A stretch of DNA of 64,000 bases, taken from NCBI GenBank assembly GCA_034509495.1, contig CM067522.1, forward strand, positions 13,021,171 to 13,085,170, written 5' to 3'. Of this stretch, positions 43,444 to 58,400 are shown piece by piece. Positions within the stretch are counted from its first letter, which is position 1; every line of letters starts with the position of its first letter. A program made the translations under genes and the position numbers. This stretch comes from Acestrorhynchus altus. Lineage: Eukaryota; Chordata; Actinopteri; Characiformes; Acestrorhynchidae. The notes beneath the pieces were generated by a model. That model saw only the letters and a program-made list of their open reading frames with translations, did not search any database and was not told where the DNA came from.

Positions 43444-46400
43444 CTGTTTGGAGACAAAGAAAAAGGCAAAGAGATCACACATGCTATGATGAAAGCAATG
43501 CATACAATTCTATATTCCATTTATTCTCCCATTTCCAATACAGTATAATCAGGATTCTCTGTTCAGATCTTGCATCTGAAATTCATACCTTTTAAAAATG
43601 AAGAGAAACAAAAATCAAACCTATTACCAAAATGGTGTCAATCCCTGCAATTGCTGATATACTAATCCTAAAAGCATGTGATTGGCTAAACGACAATTGC
43701 ATCATAATGCATGCTTTAAAAGTCCTTTTCTGCATGCTCAGTGCAATTACACACTCTTACCAGAGAGGGCTCTAACCCTACAATTACGGACTATAGCCCT
43801 TAGTTTAACATGGGGAGGTGAAGAAAAGTTTCTTGTTGATTTATGTCTCATCTGAGTTTGCCATGTCAATCATTTTTACCAACATGTTCCCACGTCAGTA
43901 GAAATTCTGGACCATAGACCTCCTCTTAGACCTGTAAAACGAGGCTAATAAATATCCTCAGGTTATATTAGTCCTGTTTGTGGGTAAATATTCCCTCATA
44001 TCCTCTGCATAATGAAGTGCTTAGCTGGATTACTTACAATGTGCAGGGTACAGATACCTCCAGTCATTCAAGTCTGTGGCAAATGCTCGTACCTTTTGTG
44101 GACGCTGCCTTAATTGTGGACGTATTATGCAGCGCAAATCTAGCAGCAGCTCCCGTCATTTATGCTGACATTTTTTATGTCATGGGAATCAGTCATACAT
44201 TTTACAGACATTACTCCACTTACTGCCTGAAGAGGGCTTATCACTTTAAAAATAACTCACTTAAATAACTAACTTGTGTTTACAAGTGTTTTAACTCAAA
44301 AATATTGAATGTCAAATACTAAGTGTGGCTTAAGCCCTATTCCGACAAACGTGGAGCACGTGCATGCAGATGCAACAGCTAAAGTCACTGAGAAACTATA
44401 ATTACACTACACACCTCCACACGTATAACTAATTCTGTCTGAATAAGCCTTATTTAACAGTGGAAAATACCATACGTATTTAAATATTTACACATAATTA
44501 TTCATATAATAACATATATACATATAATAACAGTCACAGTTTAAGACTGAAAAAAAAAGGCCAAAAGAGTATGACTGGTGATGTTTGCAATCTTTGGTAA
44601 TTAATTAATGCCCTTACATGTACATACATTAAATATTAGATTAGATTATATACAAATAAATGTTTCTTCTGAAAGCACTGCCATTTTTGCACTGCAGTAT
44701 CACAATAGTGTTATGCATTCTAACACTCCTAATGTTTAGAAGTAACAAGCTTTGCTTATAAGCTGTTAACTTTATCTGCATGTGTTTGGTAAAACCAACA
44801 TTCGAAAGAATGTGTGTTGCTTAATGATCTTGTAAAAATACTTGTTAATCCTAGTATAACATTTTATCAGCTGCATGCCCAGCTGCACCTTTTCAACTTA
44901 CTTTATCCCAAGGGCCTGCTAGATCTATCACTGCTGAGTGTTCCAGAACTGCATACTTTTTGACTTAAGAAACAACTTAAATAGTTTTGTACATAACCCT
45001 TACCTCACCAACTGCATTAGACAGGATGTGTACAATCTTTTCATGAGGAGTGGCCACCACACTCTGGCCATTGATCTCAATGATGCGGTGACCTACACGG
45101 ACCCCACCTCGTTCAGCTATCCCTCCTCTCATAAGGCTGCAAATCTACCAGGCAGACAAAAAGACAGGGAGCAGGACAAAAAGTTTGAAGGGAATAAGTA
45201 TCAGTTCTTGCAGTACATGTGTAGAATTAAAAGACATTTATTATACCCACAATGCCATTTTGGACACTGAAGCCCAGCTGGTATCTTAGGTCCGGTCTTC
45301 TGATGAGAACGGTGGTGACTGGTGGGCATCTTACAATGTTCAGCTTGATCCTGGATTGGTTCTTCAGTCCCTGGAGAACAAAAAAACATCCATTGACATG
45401 AACTGAGATCACTGTTTTACATCACAGCATGATTCCGTGTCTACGTTATGGCCAAGCACAAGCACAATGAACCAATAGAACTAAACAAAGAACTGAGGTC
45501 AGAAAGATGAACCATATGAAAATGCAAACCATAAAAAACTGTTTGAAGTATAAGGATAGTGTTATTTTACCAGTATCAGTTCATCAACACTACTGCACCT
45601 AGACTTACATCATGTGCAGTTTTTTGCATTATAATCAAAGCTAGAACAACATAGTACACCTGGCTTGACCAGTATTTTGGGAGATGGTATGCATGTCCTA
45701 AACAAAATGCAAAGATGTGTACCTTAATGATGCTTTGACAAGTAGAGAGAGGGAGTCCAACGAGGCTGGTGCCATTAATAGACATGATCTGATCTCCAAT
45801 ATTCAGTCTTCCTGATTTTTCTGCAGGTCCAGCATGCATCATATTAGCAATAATGACTGTGGGAAGGATGGAGCCCCATCCAGACTCTACAATCACCACA
45901 CCTAAGATCTCTCCCTTCTGCTTCTCAATGTAAACCTGAGTAAAACATAAAACATACACAACATTACATCCAACAACACAGATCCGGAAAAATGCTAAAC
46001 AAGTCTGTTTTTAAGACCATAAACAGGTAGAGCCAGGCAGAGATGCAGTTTTTCAGCCTGCACAGAAAGAGCATTGTTCACTCACATCTTTGCAGTTCTC
46101 AGACTTGGAGAAGTGTATGAGGTCATCGTTGTACATGTCCTGTGTGTTGAGGAGGTCACTGTACTCTTTCTGGCTCAAGTCTTCAGGGTTTATGCCATTG
46201 GCACGCAGGAATTCTTGGTATGCTACACTGAAGGCCTGGCCAATGGACTGTGCTATGAGCTGGGCCTGAGGGAACAGGAAGACAATAAACAGGAAAATGA
46301 ATGTCTAAATCTGTCTGTAATGTAGCTTCAGAAGCTATTAGTCAGTAAAAACAACACTATCAATATGGTTGTTAGCAGAACACTTATCGAACAATATAAT

Positions 46401-49400
46401 TCAGTATCAAATCACAAAATTACACCTTAAACTTTGAGTTTGTCTGCCAAATAGGGCTATGTGTTTATAAGAATGTGGCAATATTACCCATATTATGATA
46501 CAGGGGTCAAGATATAATATATTGCTATATATTGCAATAGTGTTTTGATACTGTTTGTTTTTTGATAGTTTCATGTACCTTTACTCACCTGAAAATTATG
46601 GAGTACTTATAGGAGACAGTTACATATGCCAGACATTGTTAATATCAAAAGACTCTAGGCTACAGTAATTAGATCAATCAGATTAATTTGAGATCTAAAC
46701 ACAGAATGCATATATTTGTATAAATATGACCATTATTTGGTGATTTGGAGCTGTGTTTTGGAGCTGAACATGTTTTAGTTATTTGCAATACTATTGCAAG
46801 CAGTGCAATCAAAGTACAAAAATTAAAACTGAATGTACATTATTTGTCATTTATTATCATTACTATTATCATCCTAAGATATATGGCCTCAAGACTCTTA
46901 TAATGAAATCTGAAATTGTCATAGAGAAAAGGTGTGGGCGTGATGTCATAACCCATTTCTCTCATCCCTTTAAAGTGTGTGCCATTTTTCAGAGTGAATT
47001 TCAGCTATTTTCCAAGCTGGGTTACTCACTGACAGTTAATGACAGGTCAATGGATGTGGATAAGGTAGGTCTTGCTGTTTGTTATGATATGTGTATCATG
47101 TCTGTAGGTTACTATGAGATATAAAGCCTAGAATAGCAGTAGCCTGCAATGTGTCAGAGCCTGGTTCAAAGCATTTATTAAAAATGGCTACTGTGTTTTT
47201 GAGAATCGATACAGGATTGCTAAATCCAACATTGTGATACTCAAGTGTATTGATATTGTCTTACACCCCCATGTTAAATTTACATAATTACAGTATTTCT
47301 TTCCTAAAACATTAACAATTAAAAAACACTGCCCTATTAAAGAAAACAACATGCTTTAATAATGAATAAGGACCCTTTAAACTCATTTGGATTGTCTGGA
47401 AATGGTAAATATGAAAATGTGAAGCGTCATGCAGCTTTCTTTTATGAATGTAACCGCTTTATTCAAGTAAATATATTATTTAGAGTCCAACAAGACATTT
47501 AATTTGTAACATTGCACATTAATGTCAATTAATATGTTAAATCTTAACTAGTTTCTTATATATATTAAACCTACACTGTCTCTGTACTGTTCACATTTAC
47601 AGAAATGCCAGCATCACTTACAAGCGTCCGCTGGGAAGTGCTTGAAAAGGTCACACTGACAGTTCATTAAAAATTGGACTCACATCTTCAGACTCGAACA
47701 CGTGACAGATCATCTTGTACTGTCGCTTCTCATCCTGTGCCGGGTCAGACGCCTCCATATTCTCCTGAGAGTCGGAGCGAGGCATTCTCCGCCTAGCCAT
47801 CAGTACCACAATGTTCCCAATGTCTGCAATGTAGGAGATGGTCCTTAAGGGGTGGTCCATCATGGTCTCCTACAAAGAATAAGAACGGCAGATCATTAGT
47901 TGAGTGTGAGTTGACTCTTTGAAGTAACATTCCAACCATGATGCTTAATATATTGTATGTCTTTGCAAAGCTCTCAACGATTCAACTCACTGTTTACAAA
48001 CAAGTCATTACTCGTTACTGTTGCAATAGCCACTTACACACTCATTTCTTTAATAAAACAAATGTAGATTAACATATCGTATGCCATACTACACAATTAT
48101 AAGGCTGTGACAATGCATGTGATGGATTCATGTTTAGAGAGCTGTCACAGCCACAGACCCACAGCAATTTAAAATTTAGGCATGGTAGGAGTCATGCCCA
48201 AAAACTTTAATTGGTAGTTTAGTGTAATTTCCCCTGGGCAACTATTAAAAAAGTGAACTGCCATCAATTCACCTGTCAGTTACTGTGAACATACATTGAC
48301 TAAAAAGATTGCGCCAAGGAGTTATTGTAAGTGAACGAAACATCATGTGTGAAAACTGAACAACTAAATGTAGGCTCGAGAACCCTGTTGGGACGCATCT
48401 AGACTGGATACAAGATAAGATACGGTTGGGCATGAAGGCATACGGGTTCTGTATGGCATCCTGTAGCACATTTGACCACAGATACAGCAGCTAGGCCCAC
48501 AGATCCTGCACACTCATAGGTTGTCAAAGCTGGCATCCAAGCAGGTCCCATAAATTCAATTAATTATTGACTGATAATAAATCTGCCAACCTGGGCAGGC
48601 CAAAGAAGTGTCACTATCTGTGTATGGATGAGCATTATCCTGATAATAAAAGCCAGTTTTAAGTCCTGAACGAGAGGCAACATGTGGTGTCCTGCACATA
48701 TCATTGAACTGTTAGTGTCCATTGTATCACTACTTGGGGTGACCAGCTGTCATATGCAATGGCTCTTGAGATCATCACACCAACAGCTGGGGCAGTGTGT
48801 TGCTCCACAGCATTGAAGTCCTCACCATGAGGCTTCCACACTCAAACCCGAACATCATCTGTTCACAAACGATGATTAGGTTTCAATCTGGTTCACCATG
48901 AGTGTGTGCTCTTATGTAAACACTGTAACCACAACAAATACTGACAGCTTGGTTAGAAAGGCTTTTTTTGACATTTGTCAAAACCACCATCCTGCTACTC
49001 TCAGTTCAATGATGTGCCCCCTCTCAAAGTCTGTCAACTGGGAAAAATGTCTTTGAGTGCATTGTAGAAGCATGTCTAGCAGTCAGCAATCTCTCACCAA
49101 GAGGTACACTACCCAAAAGCACCATCTGAAAGCCTTTTATAGTAATTTTATGCCATTTTGTGCCAAGACCCACTGTCTAATCAGACCAAACCTGTAATCA
49201 TTTACATAACTGAGACATAACTACATGCTGGATGTATTATTATTTTAACAAGTCGATGTAGTGTTTATTATAGCTTTAAATATAACATTATTCAATGGCA
49301 TATTTCATATTACCATGATGATGTTCTTACATATGAAGCTACACTACAATAAAATTAAATCTTTAATTCTTATTACATCATAAAATATATCCAATTCCAT

Positions 49401-52400
49401 TGGCTTATAATGCTATACAATATAATGCAGTTACATTAAAGTTTTCTTCATATGTAACTGTGCTGATGGAAATGTTATCAACATCAATATTTACAGTAAT
49501 AATTCTGAATTGTATTCTATATTTTTCTAAATATAAACAGCATAAAATTCTCCACTTTCAGTAGGTAGTCATTATGGCAATTACCTCCTTTACAGCTATC
49601 CATTAATGTGGTTCAATATAAAACATCAGTAACAGGACTTCTGATTATCTAATGGAACTGAAATGGAAATGATGTGAGATCTACCTGGGAGTCTGCATTC
49701 AGCACTTTAATCCTCTGAGTGGAAATGAAGAGATCCACCTCAGTCATGGGCTGAGCTTCACCTTCAGGGGCCTGCTGACACAGAGAAGAGCACCAACCAT
49801 CAATCACTTCCTCAGCAATGATCCACACAGGTTAGACTTACACCATTCAGAGAGACACAGAGAAACATGTAGAGATAATAGGAGGTTAATGAGGCCCAGA
49901 GGTGCAGTGAAGGAGCAGTGTTAAATTAATTTTTCAAATGGTGACCTTGGAATGCTTTGAAAAAATTATGGCTTCTTTCCAGCTCTGGGCTCATACATAT
50001 CACACAAGATGTAAAGATAAATCTCCTTCAGTAGAAACTCTGACAGCCTGGACATTTAAACATTTACAGTAGTCTTGCAAGGCAAAAGGCCTAGGTTAGT
50101 GTGCTGGTTAGTTTCATTCTCACATAGTTTTTAGTGGGTTCATGTGAGCAAGAGAGAAGAACCAAAAGGTCTGACAGATCCATACACTGCTGAACAGGTA
50201 AACATGGCCAAAAGTGCACTGCATAACAAAAGCAAGAGTGCCAGAAGCACTCCTTTGCAAAAACACTCACAAATACAGCACATCACCTCAGAAAGAAAAA
50301 TACAGGGCTACAGAAACCTGTATTTTCTGTATCCAGCAAGAACGACTTGCCCTAACCTTAACTTGTGTTAAACCATCTGTTTTCATGTAAAGACTGCATT
50401 AAAGGAAATGTGCAAAATTCTAGAAAACAACTGCTGATATTTGAATTCAACATCACCACAACCACCCCCCCTTGCTTCAGTGCTTTTTCAGAAGCTCTGC
50501 CCCCCAAATTCATGCACACACATTGCCAAGGTAACGACACTGGAATCCTGACCAAAAGTTTTTGACAGTCAGACCTTTTCCTCTTTGTCTGTTTCTCTGC
50601 CATCTCTTGTGTGTACAATGCATTTTCTTCCACGCACCCCCTTTCCGTCCGTTTCCACCTGTGCACGGGCAGGAATGCCCCCTGCTGGAAAAGTTGAGTC
50701 GAGACACTTCTGTTTTTTCCCCCCATTTAGGCTGAGTATAAACACCAGACTTTTTTTCTAGTGTGCAAACAGACTGGCGAGCTAGGGGACGGTGAGGAAA
50801 CAAGAATTGTACAGAATGTGTAATGAATTGGAATCGTGCACATTTCCTTTAATGTCTGATATGAAATGAAACAAATGGTAAATAGACTTCATGGACAAAC
50901 AATTGACAGGTTCACGGCTTGTTGCTGGATTCAGAAAAATAGCAAAAGGAAAAGAAGTAACTACGAATACAGGTGTTGATACCAGGCAAAAAGAAAACAG
51001 AAGGAAGAAGAGGAGATATAGAAAAAATGCAAAACACCAAATCAATGAGGATTTACTGCACCTTCTTCCTGTTTTTGGCTAATTTCTGGGCCGTCTGCTT
51101 AGCATGGAACAAACAAAGACAGGAACATGGTTAGAGCGGGGCAGAGCCCAGCTGACACAAGCTGCACTGCTGAGTGTGTGATGGATGTGAGCATCAGCCA
51201 CACGCAGACAAACCTCAAACACTCAGTTCATGGCAGCGCTTGATGGACTGCAATTATCTCTTTTTAAATACCCTATATGTCCAAAAGTTTATGAACACCC
51301 CTTCTAATTAAATGCATTCTGCTACTTTAAATTGAAACTATTGCTGACACAAACCTGCAAATGCACACACAGCTTGTCTAGTTCATGTTCATGTTCATGA
51401 GACTCAGAGCATATAAACTTATGCCTAATGCCAGGCATGGGCTAGAGGGGTATAAATCCCTTAGAATTGAAGTATCAAGCTGTGGAGCAGTGGAACTGCT
51501 GGGGTGGGGTGGTGATCTTTCAAAGTACATTACAGTACTGCTCCTAAATCTAGTAGAAAATCTTCTCTGGAAAGAAAGCAGGATAAACTCTTTTTATAAT
51601 ACCGTTGATTTTGGAAGAAATGATGAATGCACAGGTGTCCCAATTCTTTTGTCCATATAGTGTTGAATTACAGTTGATTTAGGTGACCTGATCAGCTGTA
51701 ATTTCAAACACTGGTCTGAGATATTCACCTCTTAGCCTATGACTTGCAGTGATTTTCTTTGAGTCATACCCATTTCCCCACCAGATGGCCTACTTGTCCT
51801 TTCTTCAAGCATTCAATCAGCATTACATTACAGAACATCCTGAAGAATAACACAGTGACTACAAAGGCAGAGAAACTCCACAGGAAATTAAATCAAGAGC
51901 TCATTTTTACTTGCCAGTGTGCCGTTAAAACAGATCCAACATTGCATCAGAATAAGACTCCATGATGGCAGCGAAAAATGTCATATGTTTTTCACCTAGA
52001 TACTGAATCTCAGGACTCATACCATCATCTAGAACATGAACCATGGCAGAATGTCACTGCTTGTGAATAATTAATAATAAAATTCCGTGTTCGCTCTACT
52101 AGACAATAGAAGAGGGTTTTGATATGGCAGGAGACTGAACATTATCTGACAGATACAGAAGAGCCTTCTCCTTCTAAGATCCCCCCCCTGTCTCATCATA
52201 TGCAGGATGAAAACTTCACCTTCAATCACAGTAAAAAAAAATATCACTGATTTACTGATGTGCTACTGTGGCACTGACTTTCTTAAAGGGAACTGTCAGA
52301 TATGTAAAGAAGACCTGAATCACAACTGCTTGCCCCATTTATAATTAGAACATTTCCACATCAGCTTGGATGAGAAAGAGGTCAGCACTGCAGAGGACAT

Positions 52401-55400
52401 TCAAACAAGCTCCATCAGCTGGCCTCTGCATGGGGTCTAAGCTTGCAAGGGCATTTTTGTAAAATAATTGGTGCTGTTTGTTATTCATCATCACCCACCG
52501 CAGCAGTTAAAATACCAGGAAGGATTAGCTCTTAATAGTGGCACACTTTTAATATTGTTGGCAGGTTGTTCCATTAGGACTGAGCAATATGACAAAAAAA
52601 AAATGAATATCTCAATATGTTAAAGAGAAATGGTTATATACACTACGATATGAAAACCTTATATAAACCTATAACCTATAACCTAAAGTGTTAAGTTAAA
52701 AGTACTTAATTGCAACACCAAAAATGCAGTGTATTTTAAAATACATTTATTTATTTATTATCCTAATTCTCCACACAATTAGGGGGTGCCAATTACCCAA
52801 CCCCATTATGACTCTTCCCCATCACATACGATGCTCCAAGCACATGTCTCCTCCGATACATGTGAAGTCAGCCACCGTGTCTTTTTTTCAAACTGCAGCC
52901 ATTACATTATTGCTGGACAGCCAATGCTATCTGAGGAAAGCGCTGGGTCCCCGGCTCCGATACCTGTGCCAGCCAGCATTGCATTAAAGAGAACAGCATC
53001 TATCCATCCAGAAAGAGTATGGTCAATTTTGCTCTCTCAGAGTCTGGCTCTGATGGTAAGCAGCATGACCAGGGATTTGAACCTGCAATCCTCATACCAT
53101 AGTGCTGGTGCATTAGGCTGCTGAGTTGCTCAGAGCCAAACAGTAACCTTTAACTGTCACCTTTAAATGAACAACTGTACTATTTCCACACAAATGACAC
53201 ACTCTTTTCTGGAATTAAATCATACACAGATGTTGGAACGGTTATTACGTGATATTACGCTGTGATTTTTTGATCTTGTACAAAATATATCTCAAAAAAG
53301 AAAGAAGATTTTTACTATCAAACATAAGGTCAAACATATTTTCAGCTCACATATTTTGATCTTTCAGCTCAACACAAGGTTGCTCAGGTTTAATTGACCA
53401 GATCCTGGTGAATTAAAGATCGAGGAAACGTCCAAGGTCAATGTGTTAAAAGCCTATAGGGTAAATGTTACTGTGAGTTTTTATCTTTTGTTCTAAAGCC
53501 TCTGCTTTTACTGTCAGCAGCTCCTCACTGGGGCTTTATTTGTTTCAACACTGAATTTTCACCCAGTCTGCAACAACAGCAGTATTAGATTGGGATCGGT
53601 TTAATCTGGCAGAACTTCACAGTGTTCAGAGTCGATTTTGCTTCCCGACTTCTCTAATATATAATCAAATCTTACTCCAAACAGTGATGCTCTGATGGTG
53701 CACACACATGCTGAAGAAACACAGAATGGTGGTGCTGCATTTTTTAAGGTGGATATAAAAAATGCTGAGTCATGAGGCTGACTGGGGGAGAATGGCTGCC
53801 TTATGCCGCAAGAGGATGGAAAAAAAGGTGAGGTGGCAAACGTCTGCAGTCCTTCGAGACTGATGCAGTCAGCGGAAATTCATCACTATTCTACAAAGGT
53901 GTGCTGCTCATCCTGTTTAAAAAAAGATCTTGTCTGAATTAAACTAATTACAGCCAAAAAGCAACTACTAGACGAGAATGCTCTGTCTCAAAAAACCTGG
54001 CATTTGACTTGTGCTTTTAAGTGCTTGCAACATTTCAAGATACAAATCATGACAAAGCAGATCAAATACAAAAGAGCATTTCTGTATTGCATCCCATATT
54101 TTTGCCCTCAAAATGTCATACTGGGTTTCTTAGAGCAGGTCTGCCTACCCTGACCACTGTTATGGTGTTTTGCAGAGATAAGCCTAGAAAGAGCTGAAGT
54201 TCACACAAGTTTAGTTTCTCAGGAGAGTTGGAACACAAAGATGCAGAACTACAGAACCAGCCGTCTCACCTTTATGCGACTGACGGCCTCCTGGGCTTGC
54301 ATCATGCGTACATTTTTTGAAGGTGTCTTGTCTGAGAGCAGCTGAGTGGAACCCAAATAGTTAGCAGCAAAGATGATGCCATCGATAAGGTCTTCTGGGT
54401 CACAAGGGCCTGGAACTGTGAGACAAGACAGGCAGGTTCCAGAAGAGGGTGATGGGGTAATAAATGAAACAAATAATCCACATTTTTAAATGAAACTGTA
54501 ACACCTCATCAAATGTAATAAGTACCAATTCACTGTGACAACAGTATGTGAGAAAACCACTGTAGAAGAATATGGACACCGTGCTTATATTCCTTTCTGT
54601 TCTTTAGAAATGAAGACAAAACTGTCTGCCATGATGGCAAATTTGCACAGTTTGTGCAAGAGAAACCAAAGGTACAGTCAGACCTGACTACTCACTTGGT
54701 AGACGCACCCCCTACTTACAGACCAAGCTGCCTTCACTGCCTAAAGGTCCAGAAGCCAAATGTACCGTAGTTAAGTATAACGTTTTAACAGTACAAGTTT
54801 ACTTCCTTTATTACTATGAAGTAATTTACATTTACAACAAATTACAGCACCGAAGCTCAGCTGTTTGTAAGTGAGACAAACTAAAGCTACTACAATCCAG
54901 TTTAACCCCCAAGCTGCAGCTGTGAGAGCAAGCATGCACCAATGACATCAATTTGAATCATTGTCTTTGGACTCAGTCCAGATCCGAAAATAAATAAGCC
55001 TGAGTGTTAGCAAATACAGTACAAATACTAACGAGTCCAGCAAATCTAACTATGGATATAAACAAATGTGGCAACATTAGTCCAGGGAAAACTGTTGGAA
55101 TGAGATAATGGTGATGGAAATTTGTGGAGGTGAAAAGTTACATGGAAAACGGACTGTTTTGCCCCCGAAAACAAGGGAGTGGGCGGAGCTACACATTACA
55201 CTGCAACCAGCCATCAGTGGTACAAGACCTGTACCCGCTCACTTTTGTGAGACGTTTCACAGTCCATGTTCTTCTACAGTCACTTGGGGAAAACTAGTAT
55301 GATAGCAACAAGTCTAGAGTGACCACGGCACTTCAAACTCACCTTCCACATATGTTGGGAATGAGGCAAGACTCCTCCTTGACTGCCATTTTAAGAAAAA

Positions 55401-58400
55401 TACATAAAGCAAGCAGAAACCAATGAGCAAGGTTTAATATGAACAGAGTTATACAGTATACTTCATACTAAAAATGTAGTAAAAGAGCTGAAAAAACATT
55501 TCCTGCTTGATGCTCGGGCCCTCCTACCTCTTTGCTGGCAGGTGATGGAGACTCCAAGCTGTCACTCCCCTCCTGCAGGGGCAGTTGTCGGCTGGAAGAC
55601 TCTGCCCCTTGTGGAGAGGTGGAGCCTGAACCTGGGGACTTCAGAAAGGAGAACACTGTTAGCACAGAACACAAAGACCAAACAAACACAATGCAGTTGT
55701 ACACCTAAAAGTGGTCAGATGCAAATAAAATCTTTGGAATAAAATACTAAAATACTAGAAAAATACTAGAGACAGAGGGGATCAAGAATAGAACAGTCAG
55801 GTGGAAAGTGTACAGAATATCATAAAAATACCAATATGAACATATCATTCAATACCATGAATACAACAAAGCAAATACCAGACAAAAATCTCACAAGTGG
55901 AACTCAAGTCAAGAAAAAAAAACATGTTAACAGCTAGAAAACAAATAGCCCACACCATTATCGGCAAAAGAGCAGATTAGGGCTGCACAGTGAGCATATA
56001 AATATGGTGATAAATCATAACTGTAAAACAGAAACGATCTGACGGGATGTGCAGCAAGTAATCTAACATCTGTAGAAGAGTAAAAAAAAAAAACAGCAAA
56101 AATGAGTGAAAGCACTAATAGGTTGTCGGGTTGACGCAATAACTGGAGTTATGAGACAAAACGAGAAGCCAAAGTTATATTAAAGCAAAATTAAAGGAGG
56201 TTAGACAGAGGATAACAATGAAAGAACTCGCTTCCCATGTCATTTCAAACCTTAACGAGGAATCTATTTCAAAAACGCTGAAACGCTCATATCGCTGCTA
56301 AAATATTCATTCTCATTAAAATACGTTAATAAGTTAATGTTAAAATTCACTCTCATGATTTCACACAATTATAATTGCTATAATAAATAGAAGGTTCCAC
56401 ACATTTAAAACAACTGCTAACCTGATCTCTATGGTGATGATCTACTTGGTACATCCAAAAGTTCTCCATATCGAAATGGATCAAATGGTCAAAATTAGAG
56501 AAAAAAGGCTGGACGTCCTTGAGAGATGCACTGAAGACTTCTCAAGCAGAACAAAGGCTCTAACAAACCCAAGTGAGGGCTGTTCTCCGATAGCCTTTAC
56601 CCAGATCAGGATTCACTGTAGCACAGGACTAGACGGCACTCAGCTCCTGTTACTGCCCAACCCCAAATACGACTCAGTTCAATTCTACTGGATTAAAGTA
56701 AACAGTTGGTGTTCAGTAAGGGTGTACAATGTGGAAAAATAATAACATTGTAATATTTAAATACATTCTTTTATCACAATGAAAACCACAACATTTAGCT
56801 TTTATGCAGTTAGACGCTGGAACTAACAATTGCACCAGACAATTGCACCAGCAAGACAGTGATGTCAAATGGTAAAAATGGTACAAATACACTCCTTTTA
56901 ACAACAAGAACGGACAATTATGCTCTCTTAGGCTCAGAGTCTGAGCATCTCCTACCACCAGAGTGAAACAACACACTACAGCACCTACAGAACCCTGTTA
57001 ATATTGTCCAAATCCTGACAATGTCCTTGAATATTCAGAAATAGTTCCTTGTGATGTAATCTAATGATAACATTATCTATATACTGTCATAACACTACAT
57101 GTCCAAATGTTTGTGGACACCTCTTCTAATGAATGCATTCAGCTACTTTAAGTAATACACACTGCTGACATAGATGGGCAAATGCACACACAGCTTGTCT
57201 GTTGCCCCTGCAGAGAAGTACAACAGAGCTCTCTAGAGCAGACAAATATAAATAAGTAGGCCTATTGCCAGCCGTTGGCTACAAGGGTATGAAGCCCCCC
57301 TCCTCAGCACTGAGCTGTGGAGCAATAGAACTGTGTTTTCTGGAATGAAAGCACTCATTCAACATCCTGACCTCATTAAAGCTTGTTACCATCAAAACAT
57401 AACAGCAACTTACACATTCGAGTGCATCTGAGTTTTGATCATTTAATTCTAATTATATTCATTACATTTAAATTGATATTTTTCAATTGTTTTTGTTTAA
57501 AAGTTGGTAGTTTGATTAGTAATCCATTCAAATTTGAATTCAATTGAATGTTCTATTTTGAGATTCTGGTTTTCATGAGCTATAAGCCATACTGAAGAAC
57601 AGTAAAACAAACAAAAAATGTCAATTACGAGTAATTCATATAAAAATGGACAGTTTACCTTTCTAAAAGAAATTGTGATCACAGATGAGGTTTTTAATGA
57701 TATTCAAATTTTTTGCGATGCACTAGAATAGTAAAATAATAGAACAGTAGAGACAGGAACTCCAACAAAAGCTGGATAAATGCTTTGTTATACCCTTGAT
57801 TTCAGAAGAAACAATGAATGACCAGGTGTCCACATACTTTTGTCCATTCAGTGTACTTTAGGGCTGGGTAACATATCAAGACTATCGATATCGGGGTATA
57901 AACAGAACACGATGTAGTTTAAATTACATTCTAAAGTTCTTAAATAATGTTCTGTTTCAATCTTGTGGAAATACTTTTTGCTGCTCTCTCACTCTACTCC
58001 GCCTCTGCTCTCAGCTCCTCTTCTACTCTGCTCTGAAGATCAGATTTTTAATGCAGAAGATGGATTTCATGAGGTGTCCTAATTTTACACATTGTATTTT
58101 TGTATCATATATCGGATTGTATATCACAATTCAGCTTAAATATATTTGGATATGGTCCATACCACCCAGTCCTGTTGTACTTAAGAGACAAAGGACAGCC
58201 ATTATTATTTTAGTGGAAAAAGCAGCCTAAAGTGTGTTGTGGTGCTTACATCAGACATAAAACAACACACGGCTCTTATTAGGGCAGTGCAACAGCATTG
58301 CAAAGGTCAATTCTTTTTATTGCCCCCCCTTGAGATTATTATGAGTTAAATAGTGACCATAAATACAAAAAACACTTCAGTAACAGTTCTTCTAGGTCAG

